Source: Galeruca laticollis (lineage: Eukaryota > Arthropoda > Insecta > Coleoptera > Chrysomelidae). From it: 64,000 nt of DNA. Of this stretch, positions 1-11,229 are shown in pieces. The position numbers and the translations under genes are program-made. Location: assembly GCA_963921935.1 (NCBI GenBank), contig OY998181.1, positions 140,887,423-140,951,422 on the forward strand, in the 5' to 3' direction. Every line of letters begins with the position of its first letter. The stretch's first letter is position 1. The notes beneath the pieces are model-generated. The model had not been told where the DNA came from. It worked only from the letters and a program-made list of their open reading frames with translations, and made no database searches.

Positions 1-870
1 GGACGTAACCTTATATCACTTTTATGGAGAGATACACGGCTGGAAATTTTCTGAGAGGCCACAACTGTTACAACACAGTTTATAAACAACGTTACTACAA
101 TCCACGACAGGTATCTTGTCTTTTAAAGGACTATAAATTGACTTAACAATCAAGGAACTCCTGCAGGCAAACCTAACATTCTGTAAGTATTGTGAAAACA
201 TCCTAGTAAGTCTGGGCGTAATTTCCCTCATATAAGGCAGCGACACCGTTGAAACGGAAGGAATCGTTCTAGAGGCCTAGAGAGGATCCAACTCAGCTGC
301 ACCTGCTGCGTCAATTGATTGATTGTATTTGAGTATGTGACAAAACAGAAGACGTGTTGAAGATGATCTTTCTTAGTAACTGTTTTGGATAGGAATTGTC
401 CAGGAACAAATTGAAAAGAATATCACGATTCTTATTTCAAAATATAGGGTCAGAGAGGTTCTTAACTCTAGCTGTCATTAGTTTAACAAAGTTCACCTTT
501 ATGCTAAATTTATGGTAAGAATTGTAGTGGAGATATCTCCCAGAGCTACTTTGTTTTCTATACCAGTCAATTATAATCACATTTTCAGGAGACCTGGTCC
601 AGAAAGTATCTAAAAAGGGGGCAGAAATGTTAAGAGTTTTCTGCTTCGAGAGTAAACTGAATATACGGATCGTAACTATTAAAAGTGAAAAGGAGATCTT
701 GAGTGGAGTTCGCAGGGCAAGCCAGGATTATATCATCTACATATTTCTTGATGAAAGGTATATTGAAAGGAAGTACCGGAAGGACCACGTCCAACAGAGG
801 CATAAAGAGGTCGATTTTTATTTAAAGGGGGACATCTTTCGATCATATCCTGAACTATCCTACATCCCTA
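1..870 (-). pseudogene. Penelope-like element remnant (RT to start of GIY-YIG)
   Basis: Read on the minus strand, several frames give the conserved C-terminal half of a Penelope-like reverse transcriptase. Visible in order are a palm segment with the catalytic motif KKYVDDIIL (about 730-790), an FNSYDPYIQFTLE segment, a WYRKQSSSGRYLHYNSYHK segment (about 490-570), and the linker PYMREITPRLTR leading into VVYKLCC, the start of a GIY-YIG endonuclease domain (22-246). The same blocks occur in the better copy at 29,541-30,658. Frames change repeatedly. A short deletion removes the Tyr-Ile-Gly strand of the nuclease, and the window edge cuts the rest. It is a dead retroelement copy, probably 5' truncated near 870. 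The family call rests on motif order and on internal comparison with the second copy. Confidence 0.8.
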
Positions 871-1570
871 CCCTCCCCTCTGTCACTATTACCAATAAAA
901 TTTGAATAGGGAAGGTACTAGTGTGACACATCATTCAAAAGGTAATTTTATGAGGAATTTGACACTGTGAATCTGACAGCTTGAATAAGCGTATTGGTAA
1001 ATGTTGGCAACAAAATCAGATAAAGTGGGAATTCAAAGATATATTTTAAAAGGATTGTAGAAACAAATCTATAAGAAATTGGATATCTCAGCTCAATTCA
1101 GATTGTGAACAGCATAGAATTCATTTATTGAGACAACTAGTCAGAGCAAAGCTACACAGAAAAACGAAAAAAAACTAAAGGGATCTCGACACAAGCATGC
1201 CACTGCCAATAAAAAATTGAGTGTTTCAAAAATTCCTGATAAAAATGTGTGTATTAAGAGATTGTCAATAAATAAAAAAAATGTATTAATGGTTTTTATT
1301 GTATATGTATCTATATTTTATGTTTATGAAAGATCACAATTAATTGTAGGTTTTTTTCCACCTAAAAAATCAGATAACCTAATGCAATATACACTTGTTA
1401 CCTTTCCGCCGACCCTATCTTCCATGCGAGAAAGGTATTGGTTTACCCCAAAAAAAGTTGGAATTTTTTTTGGAGTTTTTCATCAAGAACAACACGAAAA
1501 AAATGGTTTTTAGGAAAAAAAAACCTGTACGTATGTCGTCGTCCTTGTCGTCGGCCACTTTTCGTTACAT
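871..1570. other. Unassigned AT-rich stretch
   Basis: No open frame here shows family motifs. One plus-strand stretch (about 1,046-1,178) reads as a basic peptide without stops, but nothing identifies it. It may be the flank of the Penelope insertion or a decayed element. Confidence 0.4.
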
Positions 1571-1947
1571 GTCTTGTTAGCATGATACAGCCTCCGGAGT
1601 GCAACAAGTCGTCAATTTTATGACTGAATATAGTTCAAGACATCTGACAGATGCACCCTATTGATTTTCTGCTCACCACAGACAGTACAACACGCGCTAT
1701 CGTACTTGAAGTACATTTTTGTCATTTTTTGAGAAATTTTAGTTTGTTAGCACGATACAGCCTCTGGACTGCAATAAGTCACCAATTTTATGAGTAAATA
1801 TTATTCAGAACGTCTCACAGATGAACCCAGAGCCCGTACAACAGGCGCTATGGTACTTTAAGTACATTTTTGTAATTTTTGGAGAAATTTTAGTTTGTTA
1901 GCACGATACAGCCTCCGGAGTGTACACAAGTGACCAATTTTATGATT
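1571..1947. repeat. Left part of ~150-180 bp satellite array
   Basis: Three units begin at about 1,576, 1,745 and 1,897. Each opens with a TTAGCACGATACAGCCTC-like box, followed by CCAATTTTATGA, a GTACTTGAAGTACATTTTT-like segment and GAGAAATTTTAG. The third unit stops abruptly at 1,947, where a transposon is inserted, and resumes at 7,659. Confidence 0.85.
1942..1947. repeat. Target-site duplication ATGATT (left)
   Basis: ATGATT lies directly before the left terminal inverted repeat and again directly after the right one (7,659-7,664). Neighbouring satellite units have a single ATAATT or ATGATT at this place, so they serve as an empty site. Confidence 0.85.
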
Positions 1948-2262
1948 AGTACGGTGTAATTAGACCTAAACCTCAACATCCAAAGTGAAAGTTTTCCTCC
2001 AACACCAAATTGCTATACATAGTCCCCTTATTCTATGGTAAAAAGTTACACCATTTTGAGCGTCGGGTTTGGGGGTGAGGGCAAGGGGGGTGTTTGAAAA
2101 ATCACTAGTTTTTTTAGTTTTTCGTAAATATTTCAAAAACTAAGCGGTTTATCCTAAACATTGTTATATACAAAAATGTTCTACGTTAAATTTTAAATAA
2201 GAATGGTCATTATCATAATCACTCTAAATTGTACGGTTCAAGAGTTACAGACGGTGTAAATG
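1948..2262 (+). repeat. Left terminal inverted repeat (~315 bp)
   Basis: It matches the reverse complement of 7,345-7,658 along its length. Shared blocks include the terminal AGTACGGTGT, ACATCCAAAGT, a perfect GGTAAAAAGTTACACC block followed by GAGCGTCGGGTTTGG, TTATATACAAAAAT, and an inner AGACGGTGTAAA near 2,249-2,260. The inner block repeats the terminal ACGGTGTAA, so each repeat is bounded by the same short motif. Confidence 0.88.
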
Positions 2263-2554
2263 TTAACTTTTTCGTAATTTTGATAATTTTTTAAAAAAAT
2301 AAGCTTCGTAAAAGAATGTTGCTATTTCAGTGGCCGGTGGTATGTTAGTGATAAGCCCTTGGAGGAACGACAACCTCACCACCTTATCAAGGGGCACTCT
2401 TTTTTAAGGGAAAAGAGGCTTCCACAGGCCTAGGCCATATAAACCTGTGGTACGGAGAAACCCACCCTGAACTTTCTACGAACATTGCAACATAAATTCA
2501 CTTCTTAAGCATAAATATCTTTCAAATTTGGAATGTTCAATGTCTTTATTAACT

Positions 2555-3925
2555 TCACTCATCCTCCAGCACATTATCCTCCTCCTCTAGCTCGTCGTCT
2601 AAGATGTTATTATTGTCCATGTTATCACATGCTTGGCCTGAGCAATTGCTGCATATGCTAGTGCAGTTTAGACCACTCCTTCTGCATTCACAATTACGAA
2701 CGCATTCATCTTTGCAAGTACACATTATAAGGGACAGTAATTCCTGGGGGGCTGCAGGACGTGCTGTTGTAATTGGTGTCAGGTGGTCGCCAATCTTCTT
2801 CCAACCCCACTCGAGTGGATCCTTATCTTCATTCAGCCACTGTTGTACCTGGTGGTAGGTCCTAAATGAATGCTGTCTGGACGCTCCTGAAGTGGGGGGT
2901 AGTGCATCCAACTTCAGTAATGCATGTATAGGCTGCTTTGCAATCGTTTTCAAGTAGGACTGGTAGCGGAGACAATCTAGATCTTCAGTGTTCTTGGCTC
3001 CAAACATTGCAAGTAGGAAGTAATTTCCTGCATCAGCCACTGCACTGGGGTCGGCTTTGGGGTTGTTGAAGACCAGAAGTTTTAAACGAAGAACGGTGTT
3101 GGCTTGAACTTTCCTATAAGGTGCAATTTTTCCCTTCTTATAGACAGCAGACACAGTGTCACATCCTGTGAAGGCGTATGTAACCAGAAGTACATCTTTC
3201 ATATCCCCAATGCCTTGCTGAATGTCAGAAATAATGTACACGTTTTCCTGGTGATTTCCTTTTTTAGGTACGACCATTTTCAGTTTATTCCCTGAAGGTG
3301 CGTGGACAGTCAACAGTACTAATAAGTCCGTGTCATCACCAATAACACACGTTTGAACATCTTTCTTTGCTTCATCAATAGCTGTTAAGACTACTAATAG
3401 GTCAGCATCGCCCGATGCTTGAAGAACTGTGCAACCACATTGTTGCAAGTGCGATGAAAGGAGGGTTATTAGACCCATCTTGTTTTTAGCACTAGCTAAA
3501 AATTCATTTTGATTTATGTTGACATGGATTGAGTCTTCTACTTTGACCACAATGTTGGAACGTGATCTTCGTAGGTGTTCTTGATCCTTTGTGTTACTTC
3601 GTTCATAACCATCAAAAACAACAGTCGCTTTTCCATAATGAGTACATACGTAATCACTATATTGCTCGCAAATCTGTTTAAATGTAGCAGGCTGTTGCCA
3701 GACAACACGATGTAGGAGGTGGCCTCCGTCAATTATATAGGACACTTTCACTGGGTCATCGATGTTTGATGATTCTTTTGAATCTGAAACCAAAACCGTC
3801 ATCATTGATGATTTTTTCCCCTTCCTCATCAAGCCAGATTCGTCAAACAGTGATGGAGGATATGCACAGAGTTCAAACTGAAAAATTTCCTCTAATCTCT
3901 CATCACTCCTTACTGTACACACCAT
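2555..3925 (-). pseudogene. XPG/FEN-type nuclease plus Cys-rich tail (3' part of transposon ORF)
   Basis: The frame encodes 456 codons. It opens with a segment containing FELCAYPPSLFD that looks like the continuation of the upstream reading frame, not a true N-terminus. A nuclease domain of XPG/FEN1/PIN type follows. Its acidic landmarks are SYIIDGGHLL (about residue 62), VVFDGYER (about 100), ASGDADLLVVL (about 170), IGDDTDLLVLL (about 195) and YAFTGCDTVSAVYKKGK (about 250). This is the usual spacing of metal-binding acidic residues and the FxGCD helix in such nucleases. The C-terminus (about 395-440) has ten closely spaced cysteines ending in an acidic tail, suggesting a zinc-binding module. 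The frame overlaps the upstream one by 23 nt, which fits a 1-nt frameshift in an originally continuous protein. The role in transposition is inferred. Confidence 0.75.
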
Positions 3926-6900
3926 CCGATGTAAGAGTGTTAGGATTTACACATACCATGTCGTTGTTAATTTTCACCGACTTCGTTATAGAGGCTAGAG
4001 ACTTGACAGCAAACTTTCTTTTCATGTGTATTTCTTTAAATGTTTTGCTTTCAATAGCTTTGATGGATATGGCTCCTATTTCAAATGCTTTATCGCAGTT
4101 TACAGTTTCATCACCTATAACCCCTGTTGACAAGGAAGAGAGTTCAGGTGATTTAGAGAACGGATTATGTTCTTCAATCCAAGAAATGAAGGTTTGCAAG
4201 TCCTTACTGTTTCTTTTTTGCCTTGCATCTCGTAGCTCCACGTGCTGCTCTGAAGAGAGGCTGCGAACACCTGCAAACTCTTCCATTGCTTCGCACACCC
4301 GAGAACAAGTCGGCATGGAATTGATCCAAGTGGCAATAGTTGTCGCTGTGATTCCTCTACCTCCAGTCAATCCACCAATGCTTTTTAAGGACCTCATCAA
4401 AACCTGTTCTATGGTCATATCACTCCATACTCCAGACCAAAACTTTTCAGTTCGTCGGATGGTGTAATAACCACAATTAACAAATAAATCGTTTTCTTGG
4501 TGCAATGTGTTGAGAAGTTCCAGCGAGTCTTGTAGGTAAACGTGTGCAGATTTAGCGTAGTTAAAGTGACCAGATGCATGGAAAATGGGAAGCATTTGAT
4601 GGACACAATGAAGGTGAAGGAGAAAGTCCCCACTCCTCTCTGCTCTTATAAACATTCGAACGATTTCAACCATTTCTATGAACTGAATCCACAGTTTTTG
4701 TGTTCGTCCAGATTCATTTGAACGCCTAAGCTGGTTTTCTAAAATGTCTACAAAGCTCTTTACCACGGTTGACTGTGCAATCTCTTCAGGAGAGGCATTT
4801 CCAAGCTTGAAATTGGAATAGACATTATGAAGCTCATCTTTATTCACACTTATGAGAGTTTCATTATTTTTCAAAAATACAGTCATCAGTGCTTCTTCGA
4901 CTAGGCAGAGAGCACGAATGACCCGAGAGTAAGCTTTCCCGTTCATCATTTGTTGAACACTGTTTTTAGCATACACAGTACTATACAGCTCCTCCAAACC
5001 ACTACCTGCCATGATGAATCCAATCGCTGACAAAAAGGACATCAACAAATGAAATCCTCCTAGTCTAATGAAGAGTGACTTCAACGGGCTGTCATGAGAT
5101 GCTGCGGCTACTATTTCACGAGCTTTAGCATACAATGGCTGATCAAAAGTCACCATTGTTATCGTTTGACCATTGCTAGCCCCTTGTTTGGCAGCTTGAA
5201 GAAGAGCTGTATAAATTGTTGATGGATTTGAAGGAGCTAAGTTGATAAATGGAAGAGGGACTACAGCCGAAGTTTAGAACTGTTCCTTCGCATAAAGCTT
5301 TTCCATGCAGCCACTCCAACCAGGTTTACATTCTTCTGGACCTTCTAACCAGGTGCCACTCAACCAAAACATATTAAGTGTTCGTCCATTTTTGTATGAA
5401 AGTGATGGTTTGTCTTCTAGGGAAGCAAGGTTTGTAGCGACTATTTTAGAATATCCAGATGTAGCCGGGGCTTTGTAAGTTTGCAAGTCAAACAGGCCTT
5501 TGTTTTCAACAGCTTGAGCAGCAACATTCTTTCGAGGTACATTTTCCTCAACCTGAAGAGCTGTTTTAGGTGTAATGCAAGCAATTCCACCCATGACGTG
5601 GAAGGTGTTATGACCATCTAGTGTGTGAACATTGTAGTCTGCATTATCGAACACGAATTGCACATAACCGTTGTCTATTCTTGTGTTCTCTTGGCAAGTG
5701 ACGGATCTCTCATATCTCAACACTTCCTGGTAAGGTACACAAACACCCACATTGCACAGGGTGTCAATCAAGACCTTCGAACCAAATTTTCTGTGTAACA
5801 AAACACCCGTTCCAAGTTGGGCTGGGGATAAAAACGATCTTGGACGAGCAGCGCGTATTATACTGTGACATATTGCTGTTTTTTTCCTTTCCATAATTTG
5901 TTTTGCCCTCTGGATTTTCTCGGATGTTTGTCTTGTACAAGTAGGCTGAATGATTTCAGTTATCAAGACATTGAGCAACTCAGGTACCAGTTCAGATCCC
6001 CCTTTACGAATATCTTCAATTGTTGGAAACTGGGAACAGTCGTAACTTTTGGACTTTATCTCACGTCGAATAATTGCTGCTGCAGTTTTGATCAATCTCA
6101 GTTCCTCTGCTTCATTATCACAGTTCCGATTTTCATACCAGTTGTCTGATAAAATATTAGTTGATGCTCCAGAAAAACAAATCACACTTCTTTTTCCTGG
6201 TAAAACTGCAAAAATTAAACTATTACCATAACGCTGGATAAGTTTTCTTTTGAAATGTGTGACAGTATATGGCTCAACTTCAGGGCTCAGACGAAGGAAT
6301 ATATTTTGTAGTTCTTCAAAGTCGTATTGACATTCATTGTTTTCCTCCAAATAATCACATAGCTTTTCAAAAGTGTCTTCTCTTTTGGCGTCAGCACTAG
6401 ACCCACCTTTACGGGTTGCTACTCCTTTTTCGGGCCGTGACGATCCTGGCTTTTGAAATGTCTGATAAAAATGCCAGTGGTACCTCCCATCAGAACTTAC
6501 GAGATCTATGACCTGAGAGAGCCTCACACTTACCTCATCTCCCCACTTGTCATGCCTGTTATTTGCTTCCGTTCTGATGCTTTCAATCAGTTCAAGTTTC
6601 TGCACTAAACTCCACTTTTCTTGAGCAGGATTCCTGCATTTAGATACATCTACACACTTGCGACCACAAAGAAAACATAAGGCTTTAAAATCAAATGATT
6701 CACGTGGTATCTTTGCTGGAGGTTCTTTTTCCATTTCAGGTGGTTTTGGACGTAATATATAGGTTTGTCGACACTTACTATGTACTTGAAGCGAATCATT
6801 CTGCAGGAACTTGGCTTTGACGCCATCTTTACGTATTTCACTGCACTGAATTATTTTGTCCACCGCCTTTCTAGTCAGAGTAATTAGTTCACCACCCTTG

Positions 6901-6932
6901 TCCTTACAAGGTTTTAACACACACTCCGCCAT
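3903..6932 (-). pseudogene. Transposase-like protein with one in-frame stop (5' part of transposon ORF)
   Basis: From the ATG at 6,932 one frame runs to 3,903 (1,010 codons), broken only by TAA at 5,274-5,276. The sequence on both sides of this stop is in the same frame, so it is a nonsense mutation within one protein. The N-terminus has scattered Cys/His pairs, including a QVHSKCRQTY segment and CFLCGRKC (about residue 145), likely zinc binding. A middle segment reads VFDNADYNVHTLDGHNTFH (about 445), then GGIACITP. Beyond the stop come FIRLGGFHLLMSFLSAIG and a Gly-Ser-Gly-Leu-Glu-Glu segment. The Asp, His and Glu positions recall an RNase H-like catalytic core, but I cannot prove the triad. 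Similar proteins occur as uncharacterised repeats in invertebrate genomes. The frame ends with a shift into the nuclease frame at about 3,910. Confidence 0.7.
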
Positions 6933-7344
6933 AACTTAACACACTATCTCAAGTGATTTTCACATAATTCGCACGTTACTATAAACACCAACTATAAAAA
7001 ATTTATAGCAAAACTGCACTAGAAGTACCACGCACAAACGTACTCAACTTGTCTCCTAAGACGACTGAAGAAGAATATCGATCGATCTGTGACAGTGCGT
7101 GAGGGAGGGGGCAGACAACAGGTGCAGAAGACAGAACCGCCATTGGTTGCGGCCCGCGGTCCAAGGTCACTATGATGGCGGCCACGCCTGCTTGTACTAC
7201 CACGTTTCTCCTAACAAATATTTTTACTTTTTCAACCTTCTATGGTGCCTCTTAGCCTCTTTTTGACTATAATACTGTGGTATATTATTACTCTTTAATT
7301 AAATCATTTACTTATTTCTATATAGCTTTATTTGGAAAAAAAAC

Positions 7345-7658
7345 CATTTTTATTTTTACACCGTCTGCAACTCATGAACCGTAAATTTTACAGGGAATAT
7401 GCATAGGACATTTTTAGTTTAAAATTTCATGTAGAATATTTTTGTATATAACACTCTTTGTGCTAAACAGCTTAGTTTTCAACCAATTTCCAAACAACTA
7501 AAAAAACTACTAAATTTCCTACTTTTTCTCCCCCTCCCCCCCAAACCCGACGCTCAAAATGGTGTAACTTTTTACCAAACAATAAGAGGGTTATATAGAA
7601 CAAACTTTTACTTTGGATGTCAAGGTTAGGCCTTTTTTTAGATTAATAACACCGTACT
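7345..7658 (-). repeat. Right terminal inverted repeat (~314 bp)
   Basis: This is the inverted partner of 1,948-2,262. The arms differ by scattered substitutions and small indels, so this copy is not brand new. That agrees with the stop and frameshift inside the element. Confidence 0.88.
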
Positions 7659-8225
7659 ATGATTGGATATTGTTTAGGGCGTCATATAGATGAACGTAAT
7701 TGATTTTCAGCTGACTGAAGCCAGTACAACGAGTGCTATGGTACTTGAAGTACCAATTTTTTGTCATTTTAGGAGAATTTTCAGTGTTTTAGCACGATAC
7801 AGCCTCCAGAGTGTATACAAGTGACCAATTTTATAATTGTATATTTTTCAGGGCGTCTTATAGATAAAACATCGATTCTTAGCTTACCAAAGGTAGTACT
7901 ACGGGTGCTATGGTACCTGAACTGCCAGATTTTTGGTCTTTTTTGGAGAAATTTCGGGTTAGCACGATATAGCCTCCAGAGTGTATACAAGTGACCAATT
8001 TTATAATTGGATATTTTTCAAGCTGTCTCACAGATGTATCCTATTAAGTTTCAGCTGACTAGAGCGAGTACAGCGGGTCCTATAAATCCAGATATACTAC
8101 ATTTTTGGTTATTTTTGTAGAAATTTCGGTTTGTTAGCACGATACATCCCCCGAAGTGTATCCAAGTGACAATTTTATGAAAGAATGTTGTTCAGGACAT
8201 CTTACAGATGCGGAAAAGTTGCTTT
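7659..8225. repeat. Right part of satellite array
   Basis: The interrupted unit resumes at the second ATGATT. Further units open at about 7,788, 7,958 and 8,133 with the same TTAGCACGATA box. The units drift in sequence, and the array fades near 8,225. Confidence 0.85.
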
Positions 8226-10401
8226 TAATACCTAAATTAGTTAATTTTTTTATATTGTAGGTATCCATTATTTTATTATATGTTGTGACAATCATACTTA
8301 CATGATTCATCAATTTTTTACGTATTCCCTTTTTTATAATAATAATTTGTCCAGTTAAGAAAAATGTATTATGTACTTACATTCTTCCAACGGCATAATG
8401 GTCATAAATATTTGTCGCTTTGGGTGGGTTTGAAATTCCCAACCGATATTAAGCAGGTAACGGAATTTGAAAATTCATTCATACATTTTTATTGGTACCA
8501 TTTATTTATAAACTCAAAATACGATGATATGATGTTACTTTATGTAAAAAAGTAGAAAACAACCAGACCAAAAGATATCCGCACTTATTCATGACAGCTA
8601 TTTTAATAATTAAGAGTTTGGTGAAATAATTTTGATTCTTTCGATTAGAAATTCTCAAATTTTTTTAATATTGTAAGTTATCTTTATTCAATTTCCAAAT
8701 GACATCAAATTAATGTCTGTTGAAATTAATGATTCCCTAAACAAGAAATTGATTTTACCGCCCTATAGTGACACTCCATTATGATTCAGAAAATTAGTAC
8801 TACATGTCAAGTAGATACAGTGGGAATAAATGCGTTTTAAAAGGTTATCAAATGATAATAAATTCCACAACAGAAACACATATTACGTACTCTACCCTTT
8901 TCACAAATTACATTTTAATCATTAGGAGTATTATTATTATAATTGATTAATAATAATACTCCCGATGAAGCAAATTAAATTCATGAAAGCAGTAATATAG
9001 GAGTAACAAGATTCAGTGGAATGAAAGTTTTTTTTATTTAAAACATCTGAAATCAGTTTTATTTTTTAATTTACAATATTTTTTATGCGTTTTCTTTGAC
9101 TGGTTGTTTATCCACGCTTTCACACTTAGACAGCTTCTTTGCCTTAATTCAGAATACTTTGAAATCCCCTCTCCACACTGAGCCAAATATGGTAAAGTTT
9201 TTGACTTGATGTGTTTTGCAAAAACTGTCTGTAACACAGTCTTCCCTGGTGTTGTCCAATACATTACAGGACATAGAAATGATGATATATGTATTCATGA
9301 GTGTGATAAAAGGAATTCAACCAAATAAACTCTAATTATATTATACTGGACGGTGTTATAAAATCTATAATGGTGAGTAGCCCTGAAATGTTTGTATAAA
9401 ATGACCACAGACACCTGATCCCAAAATATGACGAATTTTATCTCTACTATCCTGCTATCTTGTCCCAATATTAGAACGTAGTATTCCAAGAGTATTAATA
9501 CGAGTACATATAAAAATCAGCCAAATCCACTACGATCACATTGCTATGGTGGAACAAGGATCGAATAACTAGAAAAAATACTATTTAAACTTTTTCACCT
9601 TTCCACAGATTTTTTGTATATTATTTCAAGAAGAATATTCAGTTATTATTAGCTTGAATTACAATATCCTGTCAAATTTATATGAAAAAATATTCAGTAA
9701 TATTAATATTTTCTACTTCGAGATACTGTGGAATCTTTTTATAGACAGTACCTTAGATGTATCTGTACTATAGGGTAACAATTAAGCAGAATACTTTTAA
9801 ATGTGCTGTTACTTTCTAGAAGAATGTTTTATTAAATTTGTAATTATTTCATGTTTTTATTCATGTTCGAATGGAATGATAATTTTATATCTGTACTTAT
9901 TGTTCTTTGGCTGGTTTTGAATTCATATTTCAAATGGAGAATGAATAACGTTTATTAAAAAATCAGCATACCCTTACGTCTGCGACAATTTGGTTCAGCT
10001 TTTCTTCGTTTCTGAATCTGGTTTGATATCCAAGACTTCAAATGTATGGCATTTCTGTTTTTAAGATAGGAGAGTCTGAAATATAGTTTGTCAGGGACTC
10101 TTTTGATGGCAAAGTTTGGCTTTCGATGCTTTGCCTGAATGTTTGCAAAACATGTGATCTTTCTTCGTCAGACCAAGACGACCGTTCGACATATCCCACA
10201 GGAGAAACTGCAAAAAATAAGCAATCACATTATCAAAGTAACACATTACCGTTAATACCAAAGCTTTGAGAATAAACGTTTCCTGTGTGTATTCCACATT
10301 TTGAATTTTTTTCATTTATTGCAATTGATAATTTTACAATTTCATGCAAATATATATACTCAAAAATAGTTGCCAAGTTCAAAACGTGTTAAAAAGAGAT
10401 G
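8226..10401. other. AT-rich intergenic DNA
   Basis: No gene is supported in this 2.2-kb stretch. Short frames at 9,034-9,264 and 10,091-10,315 lack recognisable motifs. The only structure noted is the perfect palindrome at 8,925-8,962. Confidence 0.5.
8925..8962. repeat. Perfect 14-bp inverted repeat
   Basis: GGAGTATTATTATT and its exact reverse complement are separated by about 10 nt. It could form a small hairpin. No gene is adjacent. Confidence 0.7.
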
Positions 10402-10743
10402 TATTCAGGTTTTTGTTTTAAACTCAAAAACTATTACTAATTAAGGAATTTTGAATGAAGGACATTTCCAATGAAAAAGTTCTGACTCCCGGAACTCTAT
10501 CTCTATTATTTATAATTTTTATGCAACGCCTGAAGTAGGTCTCCCCGAGTTATTTTGGGTATGTGTGCGCCTCATCAAAGGCAAACAGGTCACATTTTCG
10601 GCGTTGAATTAAAATTATAGATAATAGGGATAGAGTTCCCGGAGTCTGAACTTTTTTATTGAAGATTTCTTCCTCTTTTAGCATCTTTTTTTAAAACTCC
10701 TCAAATATTAATAGTTTTTCAGTTATTAACAAAAAACTAAATG
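10402..10743. mobile_element. Foldback/MITE-like element (~340 bp)
   Basis: The two halves are imperfect reverse complements for roughly 150 bp each. Pairs include CAAAAACTATTA, GTTCTGACTCCCGGAACTCT with its partner, and AACGCC near the centre. A short unpaired loop of about 70 bp lies between. There is no coding capacity and I could not fix a target duplication, so the superfamily is unknown. Confidence 0.65.
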
Positions 10744-11195
10744 CTTAAATTTTTTCATTTTAATTTGTTAATAATAATTACAATTTTCTATGTGCAGTCG
10801 CGAATTGTGAAAACGTAGGTAGTGTATTGGTTCACAACGATTCCTTGACTTTCCTGAGTCGTGTGAACCTTTCACGAACTTGTATCTATGTGGTATTTGA
10901 TCCATAGTATTTCTTGAGGGTTTTATTTGATTGAATCACTTTAATATTCACAAGTTGGAGTATTTTTAGGTCCTAGCAACCTCTTATCTCCACCATAGAA
11001 GAACTGGGGTTTTATAAAAATGAAACACATTGTTAAGAAGTGTAAATTCACTTCCCCAGTTCAGTCCAGGTTTGTTGGCGGAGGTGCCAGGGCATTAGAG
11101 TGTTGTGAATGATTTAGAACATTTTTGCTACTACTTGACGACTGTTTGGTTGCCCGTAGGCGACTGCTACTGCCCGGAGGCAACTGCTACCGACT

Positions 11196-11229
<34 letters not shown>

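Larger units (their letters stand above)
1948..7658 (-). mobile_element. Unclassified DNA transposon, 5.7 kb, long TIRs
   Basis: The element begins and ends with the inverted sequence AGTACGGTGT. Its inverted repeats extend about 315 bp (1,948-2,262 and 7,345-7,658). A 6-bp target duplication flanks it, and it interrupts a satellite unit cleanly. Its coding strand is minus, with one interrupted long reading frame from 6,932 down to 2,555. The product combines a Cys/His-rich N-terminus, a transposase-like middle, an XPG/FEN-type nuclease and a Cys-rich tail. Academ transposons are known to carry XPG nuclease domains, but they have 3-4 bp duplications and a helicase; no helicase is visible here. 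Dada elements make 6-7 bp duplications but lack this architecture as far as I know. The superfamily is therefore left open. Confidence 0.85.

Noticed and set aside
1948..7658. Assigning the 5.7-kb element to Academ or Dada
   Set aside because: XPG domain (Academ) and duplication length (Dada) point to different superfamilies, and neither full architecture fits.
9034..10315. Minus-strand frames of 70-76 codons at 9,034-9,264 and 10,091-10,315
   Set aside because: No motifs, no splice context and AT-rich composition; expected by chance.
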